A stretch of DNA of 64,000 nucleotides, taken from the NCBI GenBank assembly GCA_965250195.1, contig OZ252295.1:496001-560000 (forward strand), in the 5' to 3' direction. The notes beneath the pieces were generated by a model. The model was not told where the DNA came from and ran no database searches. It saw only the letters and a list, made by a program, of their open reading frames with translations. The stretch comes from CAUZIR01 sp965250195 (GTDB lineage Bacteria > Chloroflexota > Dehalococcoidia > Lucifugimonadales > UBA2962). Position numbers and translations under genes: made by a program. Shown in pieces: positions 24,890 through 33,754 of the stretch (position 1 is its first letter; each line of letters opens with the position of its first letter).

Positions 24890-26204
24890 AACTTACAGCC
24901 TCCACGATCTGAGTTAATTCCACCTCTTCGATTGACAAGGGAGGCATCAGAATGACGGTGTCGCCGATTGGCCGGACGAATACTCCCCGGTCCCGCGCAG
25001 CAAGCGAAGTCTTCCAACCGACGAGAAGGGAGGAATCGAATGGTTTCTTGGATTCGCGGTCTGAGACGATTTCGATCCCAACCATAAGTCCCTTCTGGCG
25101 GATCTCTCCGACATGGGGATGTTCTTGCAGTTCCTCCCGAAGCAGGTTTTTGAGCACTGGTTCGACGCTTTTGACTCGATCGACGACGTGATCCTGCTCA
25201 AATAAATCAAGATTTGCAATTGCCGCCGCACTGCAAATCGGATTACCTGCGAATGTGTGACCGTGGAAGAGCGTTTTCTCTGGGCTGGACTCGTCGTAGA
25301 AGGCCTCGTACACGCGATCAGTGGCGATCGTGGCGGATATAGGTAAGTATCCTCCAGACATACCTTTACCGAGCACTAAAATGTCCGGACGGACATCCTC
25401 GAGGTCGCAGGCAAACATGGCACCCGTCCTTCCAAAGCCGGTTGCAATTTCGTCCGCGATAAGTAGGACGTCGAACTGGTCACATAGACGTCTTAGCGCT
25501 GAGAGGTGTCCTTCCGGTGCAACCACAACCCCCGCCGCTGCCTGGACCTTCGGTTCGACCACCAAGGCGGCAATCTCCCGATGTCGATCTGCGAACATCT
25601 CCGACAAGACTTGGACACATGACAGGTCGCAACTCCCCGCCGCCTTGCACATTTGGCACCGATAACTGTAGGGGTTTGGCACTCTCAGCGGTTCGAACAG
25701 GAGAGGCTTGTAGGGATCTCTGAATGGCCCTTCTCCGCCAAGACTGACCGTCCCGGCTGTGTCACCGTGGTAGGCCATGTCAAGCGACACGATTCTCTTC
25801 TTTTCGGGGTGACCGGTGTTGGCCCAGTATTGGACGGCCATCTTAATCGCCGCCTCAACTGCGCTGGCACCATCACTGCTGTAAAAGGCATTCGAGAGGC
25901 CATCAGGCAAATGTGCTACGAGACGTTCAGTGAGCTCCTCGCCAGTTGTATGACTAGCGCCTAAGAGCGTACTGTGCTGCAACCTGTCAGCTTGGCGCTT
26001 GATCGCCTCTACTATGTGGGGATGGCTGTGTCCATGTATATTCGCCCACATTGAGGCTACGCCGTCGATGTACTCACGGCCGTAGATATCAATCAGCCGA
26101 TTCCCAACCGCGCTTTCGATGACGAGCTTTTCCTCGCGATCGAACCGTTCAATGTTAGTAAATGGATGCCAGACGCGACCGGGTTTTGGCTTAAGTCCCG
26201 ACAT
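24855..26204 (-). CDS. bioA: Adenosylmethionine--8-amino-7-oxononanoate aminotransferase
   Basis: Class III PLP aminotransferase making 7,8-diaminopelargonate with SAM as amino donor. WHPFTNI at the N-terminus, SDGASAVEAAIKMAVQYW, IADEIATGFGRTG and the PLP-Lys in VLGKGMSGGYLP are characteristic of BioA. The central Cys-rich loop (RCQMCKAAGSCDLSC) is an unusual feature, also known in some Gram-positive BioA proteins. 449 residues. It starts 142 bases after bioB stops and overlaps bioF. Confidence 0.93.
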   Translation of the reverse strand: MSGLKPKPGRVWHPFTNIERFDREEKLVIESAVGNRLIDIYGREYIDGVASMWANIHGHSHPHIVEAIKRQADRLQHSTLLGASHTTGEELTERLVAHLPDGLSNAFYSSDGASAVEAAIKMAVQYWANTGHPEKKRIVSLDMAYHGDTAGTVSLGGEGPFRDPYKPLLFEPLRVPNPYSYRCQMCKAAGSCDLSCVQVLSEMFADRHREIAALVVEPKVQAAAGVVVAPEGHLSALRRLCDQFDVLLIADEIATGFGRTGAMFACDLEDVRPDILVLGKGMSGGYLPISATIATDRVYEAFYDESSPEKTLFHGHTFAGNPICSAAAIANLDLFEQDHVVDRVKSVEPVLKNLLREELQEHPHVGEIRQKGLMVGIEIVSDRESKKPFDSSLLVGWKTSLAARDRGVFVRPIGDTVILMPPLSIEEVELTQIVEAVSYGLDKVTGQSA

Positions 26205-26346
26205 TCGGAGTCACCGATAGAAGTGTTCGGATCGGTGACCAACACTGATGCTCGGGATCCTTACGGTTCATGAGAACGGTTCGGAGAGGTTTTTGGCCAC
26301 AGCATCGCCGAAATTGCGGTCGTGAGCGGTAGGAGGCAACGGCCGA

Positions 26347-27477
26347 TCAAGTCGTCGCTTCGACGAGTTGATGCAGTGAAGGCTCTGCATCAACTTCCAA
26401 TTCGAAACCGAGGTCCTCAATCATCTCCCACGTCTCTTTTGTGGTCTGGCCTGGTGTGGTCAGATACCCTTCGGTGAACACGGAGTTGGCGGCGTACAGT
26501 GCGAGTGGTTGAAGAGACCTGAGATTGACTTCTCTACCTCCGGAGACTCGAATCTCCTGCTTCGGATTCAAAAAACGAGTCAAGGACAAGATTCTCAAAC
26601 AATCGTTTGGCTTTAAGTAGTCAATGCCTTCAAGGGGAGTTCCATCGATTGAATTCAAGAAGTTGACAGGGATCGACTGGGGTTCAAGATCGCGAAGAGC
26701 GTATAGCACGTCGACTACGTCATCTTGAGATTCACCCATGCCGAAGATCGCTCCGGTGCAAAGGTTTAGCCCCGCTCTCCTAGCCGCTTTTAAGGTGTCG
26801 ATGCGATCTTGGTACGTATGAGTCGTGGTGACCTGAGGGTGAAAATTCTCGCTCGTATTCAGGTTGTGGTTGAGTTGATCGACACCGGCTTCTTTCAAAG
26901 CGCGGGCCTTGTCTTCGTCCAGTAGGCCGACGCACATACATACGTCGATACCGACTTCGCTGACGATTTTGCGAGTCGTGTCGGCCAAGAAGTTGACCTC
27001 TCTCCAACTCGCACCCCTGCCACTCGTAACCACGCAATATCGTCTCGCTTTGGCCGCTTTGGCTTCCCGGGCACCGTCGATAAGGGTTCGCTCGGCCACC
27101 ATGGGGAATTTCTCAATCGAGGCCGATGAGACACGAGATTGTGAGCAGTAGCCGCAATCCTCAGGGCATAGTCCACTTTTCGCGTTCATTAAGACGTGAA
27201 TATGAACCTTGTTCCCCCAGAAAGTCCTCCGGACTTGATATGCGGATGCCAGAACCTCGAGAACGTCTTCGTCGGGTGAATTCAAAACTAGGGATGCGTC
27301 CTCACGTGAGAGACGTTCTCCCGCAGTCGATTTTTCAGCCAGGAATGAGTATTTCGAAATCACAGCCTCCTTGCGACTACTGCCTGTACGTTGCTCCGAG
27401 TAAACATGATCCGCGATCAGATAGTTAGGTACCATCCGGCTCAGCGCAAACTTAACGGACAACGCAAAACGGAGCAA
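26347..27477 (-). CDS. bioB: Biotin synthase (radical SAM)
   Basis: Inserts sulfur into dethiobiotin. The radical-SAM cluster motif is CPEDCGYCSQS, followed by YCVVTSGRG, LNHNLNTSENFHP and FGMGESQDD, all typical of BioB. The frame gives 376 residues, but the first ~35 (MLRFALSVKFALSR...) are not family-like; a GTG start near 27362 (VISKYSFLAEKS) would give the usual ~340. First gene of bioB-bioA-bioF-bioD. No BirA-type operator palindrome was recognised upstream. Confidence 0.94.
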   Translation of the reverse strand: MLRFALSVKFALSRMVPNYLIADHVYSEQRTGSSRKEAVISKYSFLAEKSTAGERLSREDASLVLNSPDEDVLEVLASAYQVRRTFWGNKVHIHVLMNAKSGLCPEDCGYCSQSRVSSASIEKFPMVAERTLIDGAREAKAAKARRYCVVTSGRGASWREVNFLADTTRKIVSEVGIDVCMCVGLLDEDKARALKEAGVDQLNHNLNTSENFHPQVTTTHTYQDRIDTLKAARRAGLNLCTGAIFGMGESQDDVVDVLYALRDLEPQSIPVNFLNSIDGTPLEGIDYLKPNDCLRILSLTRFLNPKQEIRVSGGREVNLRSLQPLALYAANSVFTEGYLTTPGQTTKETWEMIEDLGFELEVDAEPSLHQLVEATT

Positions 27478-27800
27478 ACATCTGTAGGACGTTCGATATC
27501 ACTGCTGAACAGCCTATACAGGACCGCCGAACTACTACAGCAGTCGGCTGATGCGATTGAACTTTTACGGATAATCATATCCCCGTTACTGGATAATCCC
27601 GACTTTTGCTCCATGCCTCTTCCATGCGGGCGAAGCTTCGAAGTTCGTGTCGTGGTAGAGGCGGATCGGCGGAGAATGTCGCATCGGGATGCGTTGCGTC
27701 ATGTGTCGTGGCTCTGCTTACCTAGGTTCCGATCAAGTTAGAATCCTTAGAATCAGTCAAGAGGACACCAGCGCGGCTGAGACCGTTTAGCCGTGGCTCA

Positions 27801-27840
27801 CGTGTTGCAGGTGTAGTTCGACCCTCCCCCGCCTCCACCA
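27801..27840 (+). repeat. tmRNA/tRNA 3'-end-like repeat, copy B (putative att site)
   Basis: Same pattern as copy A: CGTGTT, a short variable gap, GTAGTTCGACC, a C-run and CCTCCACCA. It differs by a few bases (GCCTCC for GTCTCC). It is in direct orientation with copy A, 26.8 kb away, with the intact serine recombinase between them, and the fragment of a recombinase gene begins 20 bases beyond it. Confidence 0.65.
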
Positions 27841-27859
27841 CAAGCTCGGTTGAATCAAG

Positions 27860-27985
27860 CTACGTCCTGAACTCCGCCTCGATCAGTCCGTCGCGGTGGA
27901 TGTGTACCGCCTCCAGGATCCCCTGCAGTTGCGCCTTCTGCTGCTTAGCGGGAAGCCCGGCAAAAACTCTAGGAAGCACCGTATC
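27860..27985 (-). pseudogene. C-terminal remnant of a serine recombinase
   Basis: On the minus strand a 41-codon frame ends in FAGLPAKQQKAQLQGILEAV then HIHRDGLIEAEFRT and a TAG stop. This matches the last helix and strand of large serine recombinases (leucine-rich helix, LEAV-x-I, short basic turn, ExEFR). The frame is closed by a stop just upstream, so the rest is gone. It ends 20 bases from repeat copy B, which is where an integrase gene would sit in an integrated element. Confidence 0.6.
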
Positions 27986-28076
27986 CTACCCGGCAATGAA
28001 TAGTGATCTGCTCAAATGAAGGAAGAACGTCGTTGCAATTCCGTAACACGCTGCAGACCGGGTGACCGCTGACGCC

Positions 28077-29217
28077 ATGCGATACGTCATTGTCGTAGTA
28101 TTGATCTCTATAGCGGTCGCGGTCGCTGTAAGCGAATCGGGCGAGGAGGAGCAAACACCGGGCTCACCTCAAGGCCTGGAGGTCGCCGTCATCAGTGATG
28201 ATGAGCCTGCACCGACCGCGACCAGAGTCAGGGTTCGCGTCACAGCAACTCCACGGCCGACCCCCATTCCCGCACCTACGAGGGAGGCCTACGACTTGGG
28301 GGCGCAATCGACTCACGGAATCGGAGATGGTCGAGCTTCGCGAGTTCGCCCTGGAATTGATCAACCGGGACCGAGCGAGGATTGGGGCCGATCCGGTAGT
28401 CCTCGGCACGAACCTGGCGGCCCAGTCTCATGCTGAGGACATGTTGGTGCATCAGTACTTTGGCCACTGGTGGAAGGACGGTAGAAAGCCCTACATGGTC
28501 TACTCGACCATGGGTGGTACCAGCTACGCCTTTGAAAATGTCGCTACCTCGGGCTGGACGAAGGCCCAGTGGGAAGACAGCGGATGTGACAGGAGCTCTC
28601 TGAACTGCACGATCACAAGGCCGCGCCAGGGGATCGAGCAAACCCATGACGCGATGGTTTACGACGACGCCGAGTCTAACTGGGGGCACAGGGACAATAT
28701 TCTCCAAGTGTCCCACCGGGCGGTAAGCATAGGCATTGCGTCCAACGACAGGCAGGTTGCGTTCGTCCAGCACTTTGAGGGTGGGCACGTGTTGGCCGTG
28801 GAGCGTCCGTCCATTTCCGCTGGCGTACTGACCCTCGACCTCAAAAAGGTCACCTATCTGGACTCCGTCTTCCCGGTGATAGGGGTGTTCGTTGACCCGA
28901 TTCCCACCCCGAAGACATCTGCGGAGATTAGCTTCCTACGGAGTTACTGCCCGGGCGGTGGCTTCGTGGAAACCTGCAACTCGGACGTCTTCGCGCGAAT
29001 TCTTCAGCCGGCTCCACCTGACCAGTACTACATTGACCTTCTATCCAACGAGATCGAAGCCTCCATTTGGGAGGAGACGGAAGAAGGATTAACGGTGGAG
29101 GCGGACCTGAGCGGACTGATCACCGGTGACGCTGTCTATACGGTCGCGGTATGGGCCGATGGCGAAGACGAAAGCGGTGAAATGCTGCTCCTGTTGACCG
29201 CTCTCGAGGTGCAATAA
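28077..29217 (+). CDS. Secreted CAP-domain (SCP/PR1-like, YkwD-type) protein, frameshifted
   Basis: The first frame (ATG 28077) begins MRYVIVVVLISIAVAVAVSE, a signal/anchor segment, followed by a Thr/Pro-rich linker. The second frame carries a CAP domain: LTESEMVELREFALELINRD, AAQSHAEDMLVHQYFGHW, SNWGHRDNIL and GIASNDRQVAFVQHFEGG. The two join as REAYDLG-RNRLTESE if one G is removed from GGGGG at 28298-28302, so the gene is probably one ~380-residue protein with a +1 frameshift. C-terminal ~140 residues are beta-rich and unassigned. CAP proteins act outside the cell; the Asn-His residues of the site are present, but the activity is unknown. Confidence 0.75.
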
Positions 29218-29377
29218 CCTCCGGTAAATCGCTCAATCGCGACTTGTCCTTTGGTGCTTCAGTTCGGCGCCCTCTCAACGAAAAGTGCCGGACCTCTGTT
29301 CTACCTAGCACTTCCGCAGCGCCCTGCCAGCCAAGGCGCCGGTGTGCCTGCCCACGAGGAACTGAGCAACTTGGTGG

Positions 29378-29470
29378 CTCCAAAAGGGTCGACCGGCAGC
29401 TGAACCTACTAAATTCCCGAATTAAGCCCCTCCAGAAGGACTCCCTTTCGGAACTAGGACTCTCAACTTA
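29378..29470 (+). repeat. Dispersed intergenic repeat, copy 1
   Basis: GGCTCCAAAAGGGT followed about 38 bases later by CCTCCAGAAGGACTCCCTTT-CGGA. The same two blocks with equal spacing and intermediate similarity lie at 50499-50595. Both copies are in intergenic DNA in the same orientation. Identity is partial but spans about 90 bases. Could be a small mobile repeat or a conserved RNA. Confidence 0.5.
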
Positions 29471-29565
29471 GAACAGAGGGTGTCAACGGACCTTAATGGC
29501 TGGGACCTAAAAGGGCCTGGTGGAACTGGGATTGTTCCACAGCACCTCGATCGAACAGGAAGGGG

Positions 29566-29592
29566 GCACGTCCAAAATGACGTGCCCCCAAT
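29566..29592 (-). terminator. Hairpin after glutamine synthetase
   Basis: GGGGGCACGTC and GACGTGCCCCC form a perfect 11-bp stem. It lies 31 bases beyond the minus-strand glutamine synthetase stop. No long T-run follows, so termination efficiency is unclear. Confidence 0.6.
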
Positions 29593-29622
29593 TGCCACAG
29601 GTCAGTTTTGGGATTCCGTTAG

Positions 29623-30627
29623 CTAAGCCGTGGCGGCTCCACAGACGGTGGCAACGATCAACCTGGTAACCACATAAGGATCCATGTTGGCGTTGGGTCG
29701 ACGGTCCTCTATGTAGCCCTTTTTGTCTCTGGCGACTTGCCACGGAATCCGGATCGATGCTCCCCGGTCGGAGACTCCGTAGCCGAAGTCCTCGTGCGAC
29801 ATGGTTTCGTGCAGACCCGTCAGTCGCTCTTCAATCCTGTCGCCGTAGTTGGCTATGTGCAGTTCGCGTTTTGTTCCGAGCGCCTCGGCAGCAGCAATGC
29901 AAGGCTCGTAACTTTCACGCATATCCTTCGTTGAGAAGTTGGTATGCGCGCCGGCACCGTTCCAATCTCCTCTAACCGGCTTTGGATCCAGTAGGGCTGA
30001 AACTTCAAAATCCTCGCCAGTCCTGTAGAGGAGCCATCTGGCCATCTACAGCTGGTCGCTAGCCTCTACGGGACCGAGCGGTCCCACCTGGAACTCCCAC
30101 TGTGCCGGCATCACCTCGGCGTTGATGCCGGCGAGGGCGAGGGCTGCAGTCAGGCAGTTATCCATGTGCTCTTCGACCAAGGACCGTCCATGCACTTCAT
30201 CCGTCCCGACACCACAGTAATATCCGCCCTGCGGCGCCGGGAATCCGGAGTCAGGCCATCCGAGGGGCCGCACGCCGTCAAAGAGCGTGTACTCCTGCTC
30301 AATACCGAACCACGGCTCGAAACCAGCGTATTTCTCGGCTGTAGCAAGGCAAGCGGCCCTGGTGTTAGATGAGTGCGGCGACATGTCAGGAAGGAGAACC
30401 TGGCACAGAACCAATTTGTCATCTCCGCCGCGTATCGGATGCGCACACACGAACACAGGGTCGAGTACGCAGTCCGAAGAGTTGCCCTCCGCTTGCTCGG
30501 TACTGGATCCATCGAACCCCCAGATCGGCGGCTCCTCGCCCATCGGCACGATCTTGGTCTTAGACCGCAGTTTCGCCGTCGGCTTTTGACCGTCGATCCA
30601 GATGTACTCCGCTTTATATGAACTCAA
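29623..30627 (-). CDS. Glutamine synthetase, GSII type, with in-frame TAG
   Basis: ATP-dependent ligation of ammonia to glutamate. It is the eukaryote-like GSII form: YIWIDGQKPTAKLRSKTK, WGFDGSSTEQAEG, WFGIEQEYTLFD, GDWNGAGAHTNFST and RGASIRIPWQVARDKKGYIEDRRPNANMDPYV. A TAG at 30046-30048 splits it into two frames that are in register. Family members read DQLWMAR at this point, and here it is DQL-TAG-MARW, so one TGG to TAG change removes a conserved Trp. Read through it would be about 334 residues, normal for GSII. As written the product ends at residue 193, before the ATP-site half, and would be inactive unless the stop is an error or suppressed. Confidence 0.88.
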
Positions 30628-30710
30628 CTATTCAACCTCCGCTCATTAATTTTGATCAGCTTGTTTTAGTACCGGCGTCGAATCAGGCATGGTGACTGAC
30701 GCTCAGGGAG

Positions 30711-31799
30711 TTATTGGCCCGCTTGTCTCGCTTGGGCTATCCAGCTATCGAACAAGTCCCTGTTCAGGGCGATCCACTCGTCAGCGTGCAGATCAATTGC
30801 CTCTTGGCTATTTTCGCCGGCGTTCATCCGATTGTTCTGTTTGAAGATGTCGCCAAGCGGGATTGACATCACCTCGAACAGCTTTTTGGCAGACGGATTG
30901 TTATCGAGGAACTCATTATTTGCGACGACCTTGAGATCGGCACCCCGGAACCCCATGAGACAAGGGTCCTTGACGCAACCTTCGATCCCTGCAAGTGATA
31001 ATTCTTCCACAGGGTACCCATCGGGGTGATTCGGAACCGCGGCTTCTATCCAAACGACGTCGATGCCGGGTACCAACTGGGCAACCGTCCAGTTAGGGGT
31101 CCAGGTGTAGAAAAGGACATGCTGGCTAGAACGGTATCGAGATATCTGGTTAGTCATCGCTTCCGAATAGGGCCCCGATCGCTCATCGATGTAATCCCGC
31201 AGTCCGCCTTCGTCGAGCTGGAACTCGATAATCAGCTTGCATGCCCAACCCTCTTCGCACCCGATCAAATCCGCCTTACCGTTTCCATCGATGTCATAAG
31301 CCAGCCGAACTTCATCGCGGCCGAAATCGCTGAGCGAGGTGATATTGAATTCGTCCGCCCCTGCCTTGTCGACTAGGAAGCCTTGCAAAGCTCCAAACGC
31401 CGCCACGGTGCCCGCAATAGATGCGCCCTTGCCGAACGCATCCTGATAGTCATTGTGAAGCGGGAACCAGCCATTAGCCCAAAAATCGACTTCACCGGCT
31501 GCCACTGCTTCGTAAAAATCGGCGTTCGCTAGCTCTTGATGGTTGAGCACATCAAACCCTAGCGCCTCCAGGGCCTTGCTGTAGACGGCCTCGGAAAAAT
31601 ACCCCGTATCCCAGGTTGCTCGTGCAGGTTGGACAACGACGCCCGAGCCCGGCAGCATCACCTGAGTCGGCTGACCGGTGACATTCATTTCATTGCTTCC
31701 AGGGTCATCTGATCCACCACCGCACCCACCGGCGAACGCCACCAAAATAGCCAATGCCAGTATTGATGGCATAAATTTCCTCTGAATTGAATTACACAT
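30711..31799 (-). CDS. Glycine betaine/proline ABC transporter substrate-binding lipoprotein
   Basis: ProX/OpuAC-type extracellular binding protein. Starting at ATG 31799 (MCNSIQRKFMPS), with GGAG shortly before, it has a signal peptide with lipobox AFAGGC. Then come RATWDTGYFSEAVYSKALEA, GEVDFWANGWFP and HVLFYTWTPNWTVAQLVPG, a Trp-rich pattern fitting the aromatic cage for quaternary amines. About 362 residues. The frame opens further upstream at 31835, but that overlaps the transglutaminase gene. No permease or ATPase gene adjoins it, so its transporter partners lie elsewhere. Confidence 0.88.
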   Translation of the reverse strand: MCNSIQRKFMPSILALAILVAFAGGCGGGSDDPGSNEMNVTGQPTQVMLPGSGVVVQPARATWDTGYFSEAVYSKALEALGFDVLNHQELANADFYEAVAAGEVDFWANGWFPLHNDYQDAFGKGASIAGTVAAFGALQGFLVDKAGADEFNITSLSDFGRDEVRLAYDIDGNGKADLIGCEEGWACKLIIEFQLDEGGLRDYIDERSGPYSEAMTNQISRYRSSQHVLFYTWTPNWTVAQLVPGIDVVWIEAAVPNHPDGYPVEELSLAGIEGCVKDPCLMGFRGADLKVVANNEFLDNNPSAKKLFEVMSIPLGDIFKQNNRMNAGENSQEAIDLHADEWIALNRDLFDSWIAQARQAGQ

Positions 31800-32700
31800 T
31801 GTGTCTCCTTGCATCAAGCGCCGCCTGAGTCGCACTGGGGAGTGGCAATTCGCTGACAGGAGACTCGCCGAACTCCGCGACGCGAATTTCCGTCCTCAAC
31901 GATGAGATTGCATCCGTGCCTCGGAACGAGCCCGAGGTCGGTGCCGCACTTCGAGGGTGGGTGGCCGTGGCCAACACAATATGGTTTTCCGAGACGGCTA
32001 AGCCGGTTGTCGGATCGTACCCCCTCCATCCCGCGCCAGGTAGATACGCCTCTGCCCAAGCATGCAGTTCAACGGCTGGCCCGTTTGTCGGTTTGTAACC
32101 GCTTACAAACCTGGTAGCGATCCCGAGCGCTCGCAGACAATCCATGAGCAAAACGGCGAGGTCGCGACAAGAGCCCGAACGCTGTTTCAGGGTGGTGGAT
32201 GACGGCCAGGGATCGCCTTGTTCCCGCACCATGTATTCCCATTCATCGTGTAAGTGCCGAGTCAGCGACCCAATGAATGAGACGGGTTCCATGCTCGCCT
32301 CAGAAGCAAAAGTTTTTGCCAGGGAAGCAACTTCTTCGGGAACGGCTGCCCCCCGAACATATGGCTTCAAATACTCGTTGTGGTGCCCATACTGCAATGG
32401 AAGCCGTTGTGCTTCGGAGTCAAGAACATAATCGAAGGGGTTGTACCTTCCGGTGTCGACCTTCGACCTAGTTGTGATCGACAGAGACTCATGTAGTCCG
32501 TCAAACCACACCCGATCCGTCGACGTGCCATCGACATCGATGTTGTGGGTAAGTCCAGCAGGCAGAGGATTAATATCCATATCGAAGTCCAAAAGACTTT
32601 GTCTAGCGTCACATCGCGGGCGGAGACGGACAGTCAAAGGTTCCATGAAAACGGGTTTGTCGTATGAGAACTCCGTAACGTGGTGGACTTCATAAATCAT
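31792..32700 (-). CDS. Transglutaminase-like protein of the alpha-E/ATP-grasp set
   Basis: Transglutaminase-fold protein with the full triad: Cys in SGSCRDLAVLLMD, His in ELHAWAEAYLPG and Asp in GYDPTTGLAV. The N-terminal ~150 residues (MIYEVHHVTEFSYDKPVFME) are the usual beta domain of bacterial members. It could act as a peptidase or amide-group transferase. It lies downstream of the alpha-E and circularly permuted ATP-grasp genes, a known co-occurring trio predicted to make or process small peptides. 302 residues, normal. It is separated from alpha-E by 31 bases and overlaps the binding-protein gene start. Confidence 0.9.
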   Translation of the reverse strand: MIYEVHHVTEFSYDKPVFMEPLTVRLRPRCDARQSLLDFDMDINPLPAGLTHNIDVDGTSTDRVWFDGLHESLSITTRSKVDTGRYNPFDYVLDSEAQRLPLQYGHHNEYLKPYVRGAAVPEEVASLAKTFASEASMEPVSFIGSLTRHLHDEWEYMVREQGDPWPSSTTLKQRSGSCRDLAVLLMDCLRALGIATRFVSGYKPTNGPAVELHAWAEAYLPGAGWRGYDPTTGLAVSENHIVLATATHPRSAAPTSGSFRGTDAISSLRTEIRVAEFGESPVSELPLPSATQAALDARRHNV

Positions 32701-32731
32701 CGGCTAGTCGAATCCGAGTAGTCGAAAACCA

Positions 32732-33754
32732 TCACTCCAAGCCAGCGCCCAGGTTGACCGCCGAGTTTATCGGCTCAGAAGTCACGGGGAGTGCGAAATA
32801 GGTTTCGAAGATCGACGAGCCAACCTCGATGAGCTTCGCCTGGAAATCGAATATGAACTCGTGCAGGCCGCCGATGATTATTTCGTCGATCTCCGCTGCT
32901 TGGAGCTCCCCCACCAGCGTCACAAGGCCCTGGTTCGCGGCATTCCCACCCGAGCCGACCCCATAACCTTCGATCCCCTTTAGAGACTCACCGGCCTCGG
33001 TAACGCAAGACAGCATGGAACGGGGAAACTCCGGATTGAGGGCCAAGAACCCAACCACGTTCGCAGGAGTAATGAGCCCGTGATTTTGGCGATACATTTC
33101 GAAGGCGCTCACAGAGTTCAATACGGCGAGCCATCTGATCTCATCAATCTCTCCGCCGATGTCGCCGGCGTCGGGCAGCAGGTGGTAGTACATGACGTCG
33201 AGGATCCGAGACGTCATATTCGCGCGTTCCAGTAGACGCCCTAGATATCCGAAGTGCCAGCCTTCACCGTGCGCCATGGTGGAGTCCGTGACCCCCTGGA
33301 ACAAATGGCTGGCCATTTTTACGTCGTTGAAAAACCTGTGAGGAGACTAGGATAAAGAGCCGTCAGTGTTTGCGTCACGCACCATCAGGTAGAAGGTGTT
33401 GAGTTGTTCCCACATGTCCGCCGTGATGATCTCTCGCACCGTACGTGCGTTCTCCCTGGCCTCTCTCAAGCAGGAGAAAACGGAGTTTGGGTTTTGATCG
33501 TCAAAAGTGAGGAACGCCACGACGGTGTCTCGCGTCGGTTCGCCGAACCTCTCTTGGAATATCTCATAATCACCTGTTGCCTTCAGGAGCGGCGCCCACT
33601 GCTCATCAACTCCATCCGGCATATCGAGCATCAGGTGAAGATTGACGTCCACCACACGAGAGACATTTTCCGCCCTCTCTACGTAGCGGTTCATCCAGAA
33701 GATGGAATCGGCGACCCGGCTTAACATTCGCCCATGACCTAGGCGAGCACCCAA
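32732..33754 (-). CDS. Alpha-E domain protein with in-frame TAG
   Basis: All-helical alpha-E (DUF403) protein, which occurs with circularly permuted ATP-grasp enzymes and transglutaminases. The N-terminal frame reads MLSRVADSIFWMNRYVERAE (33754 to 33347) and ends DGSLS-TAG. The same register continues SPHRFFNDVKMASHLFQGVT then GEGWHFGYLGRLLERANM. Both halves are needed for the ~310-residue family length, so the TAG at 33347-33349 interrupts one gene. Its start overlaps the ATP-grasp gene by 16 bases. Function of the domain is not known; an assembly or amide-ligation partner is predicted for the family. Confidence 0.85.

Larger units (their letters stand above)
27478..28076. other. Segment between bioB and the CAP-domain gene
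   Basis: About 600 bases. It contains tmRNA-like repeat copy B (27801-27840) and a recombinase remnant (27860-27985). The first 320 bases next to bioB hold only short unsupported frames and presumably the biotin promoter, which could not be pinned down. Confidence 0.6.
29218..29622. other. Intergenic stretch with dispersed repeat and hairpin
   Basis: About 400 bases without a gene. It holds one copy of a ~90-base dispersed repeat (29378-29470) and a perfect hairpin at 29566-29592 at the end of the glutamine synthetase unit. Confidence 0.6.

Noticed and set aside
28276..28788. Minus-strand open frame across the CAP-domain gene
   Set aside because: The + strand carries clear CAP motifs; the antisense product has none.
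29623..33754. Genome-wide TAG recoding (for example TAG read as Trp or Gln)
   Set aside because: Many intact genes here stop at TAG in the expected place, and the internal TAG codons replace different residues.
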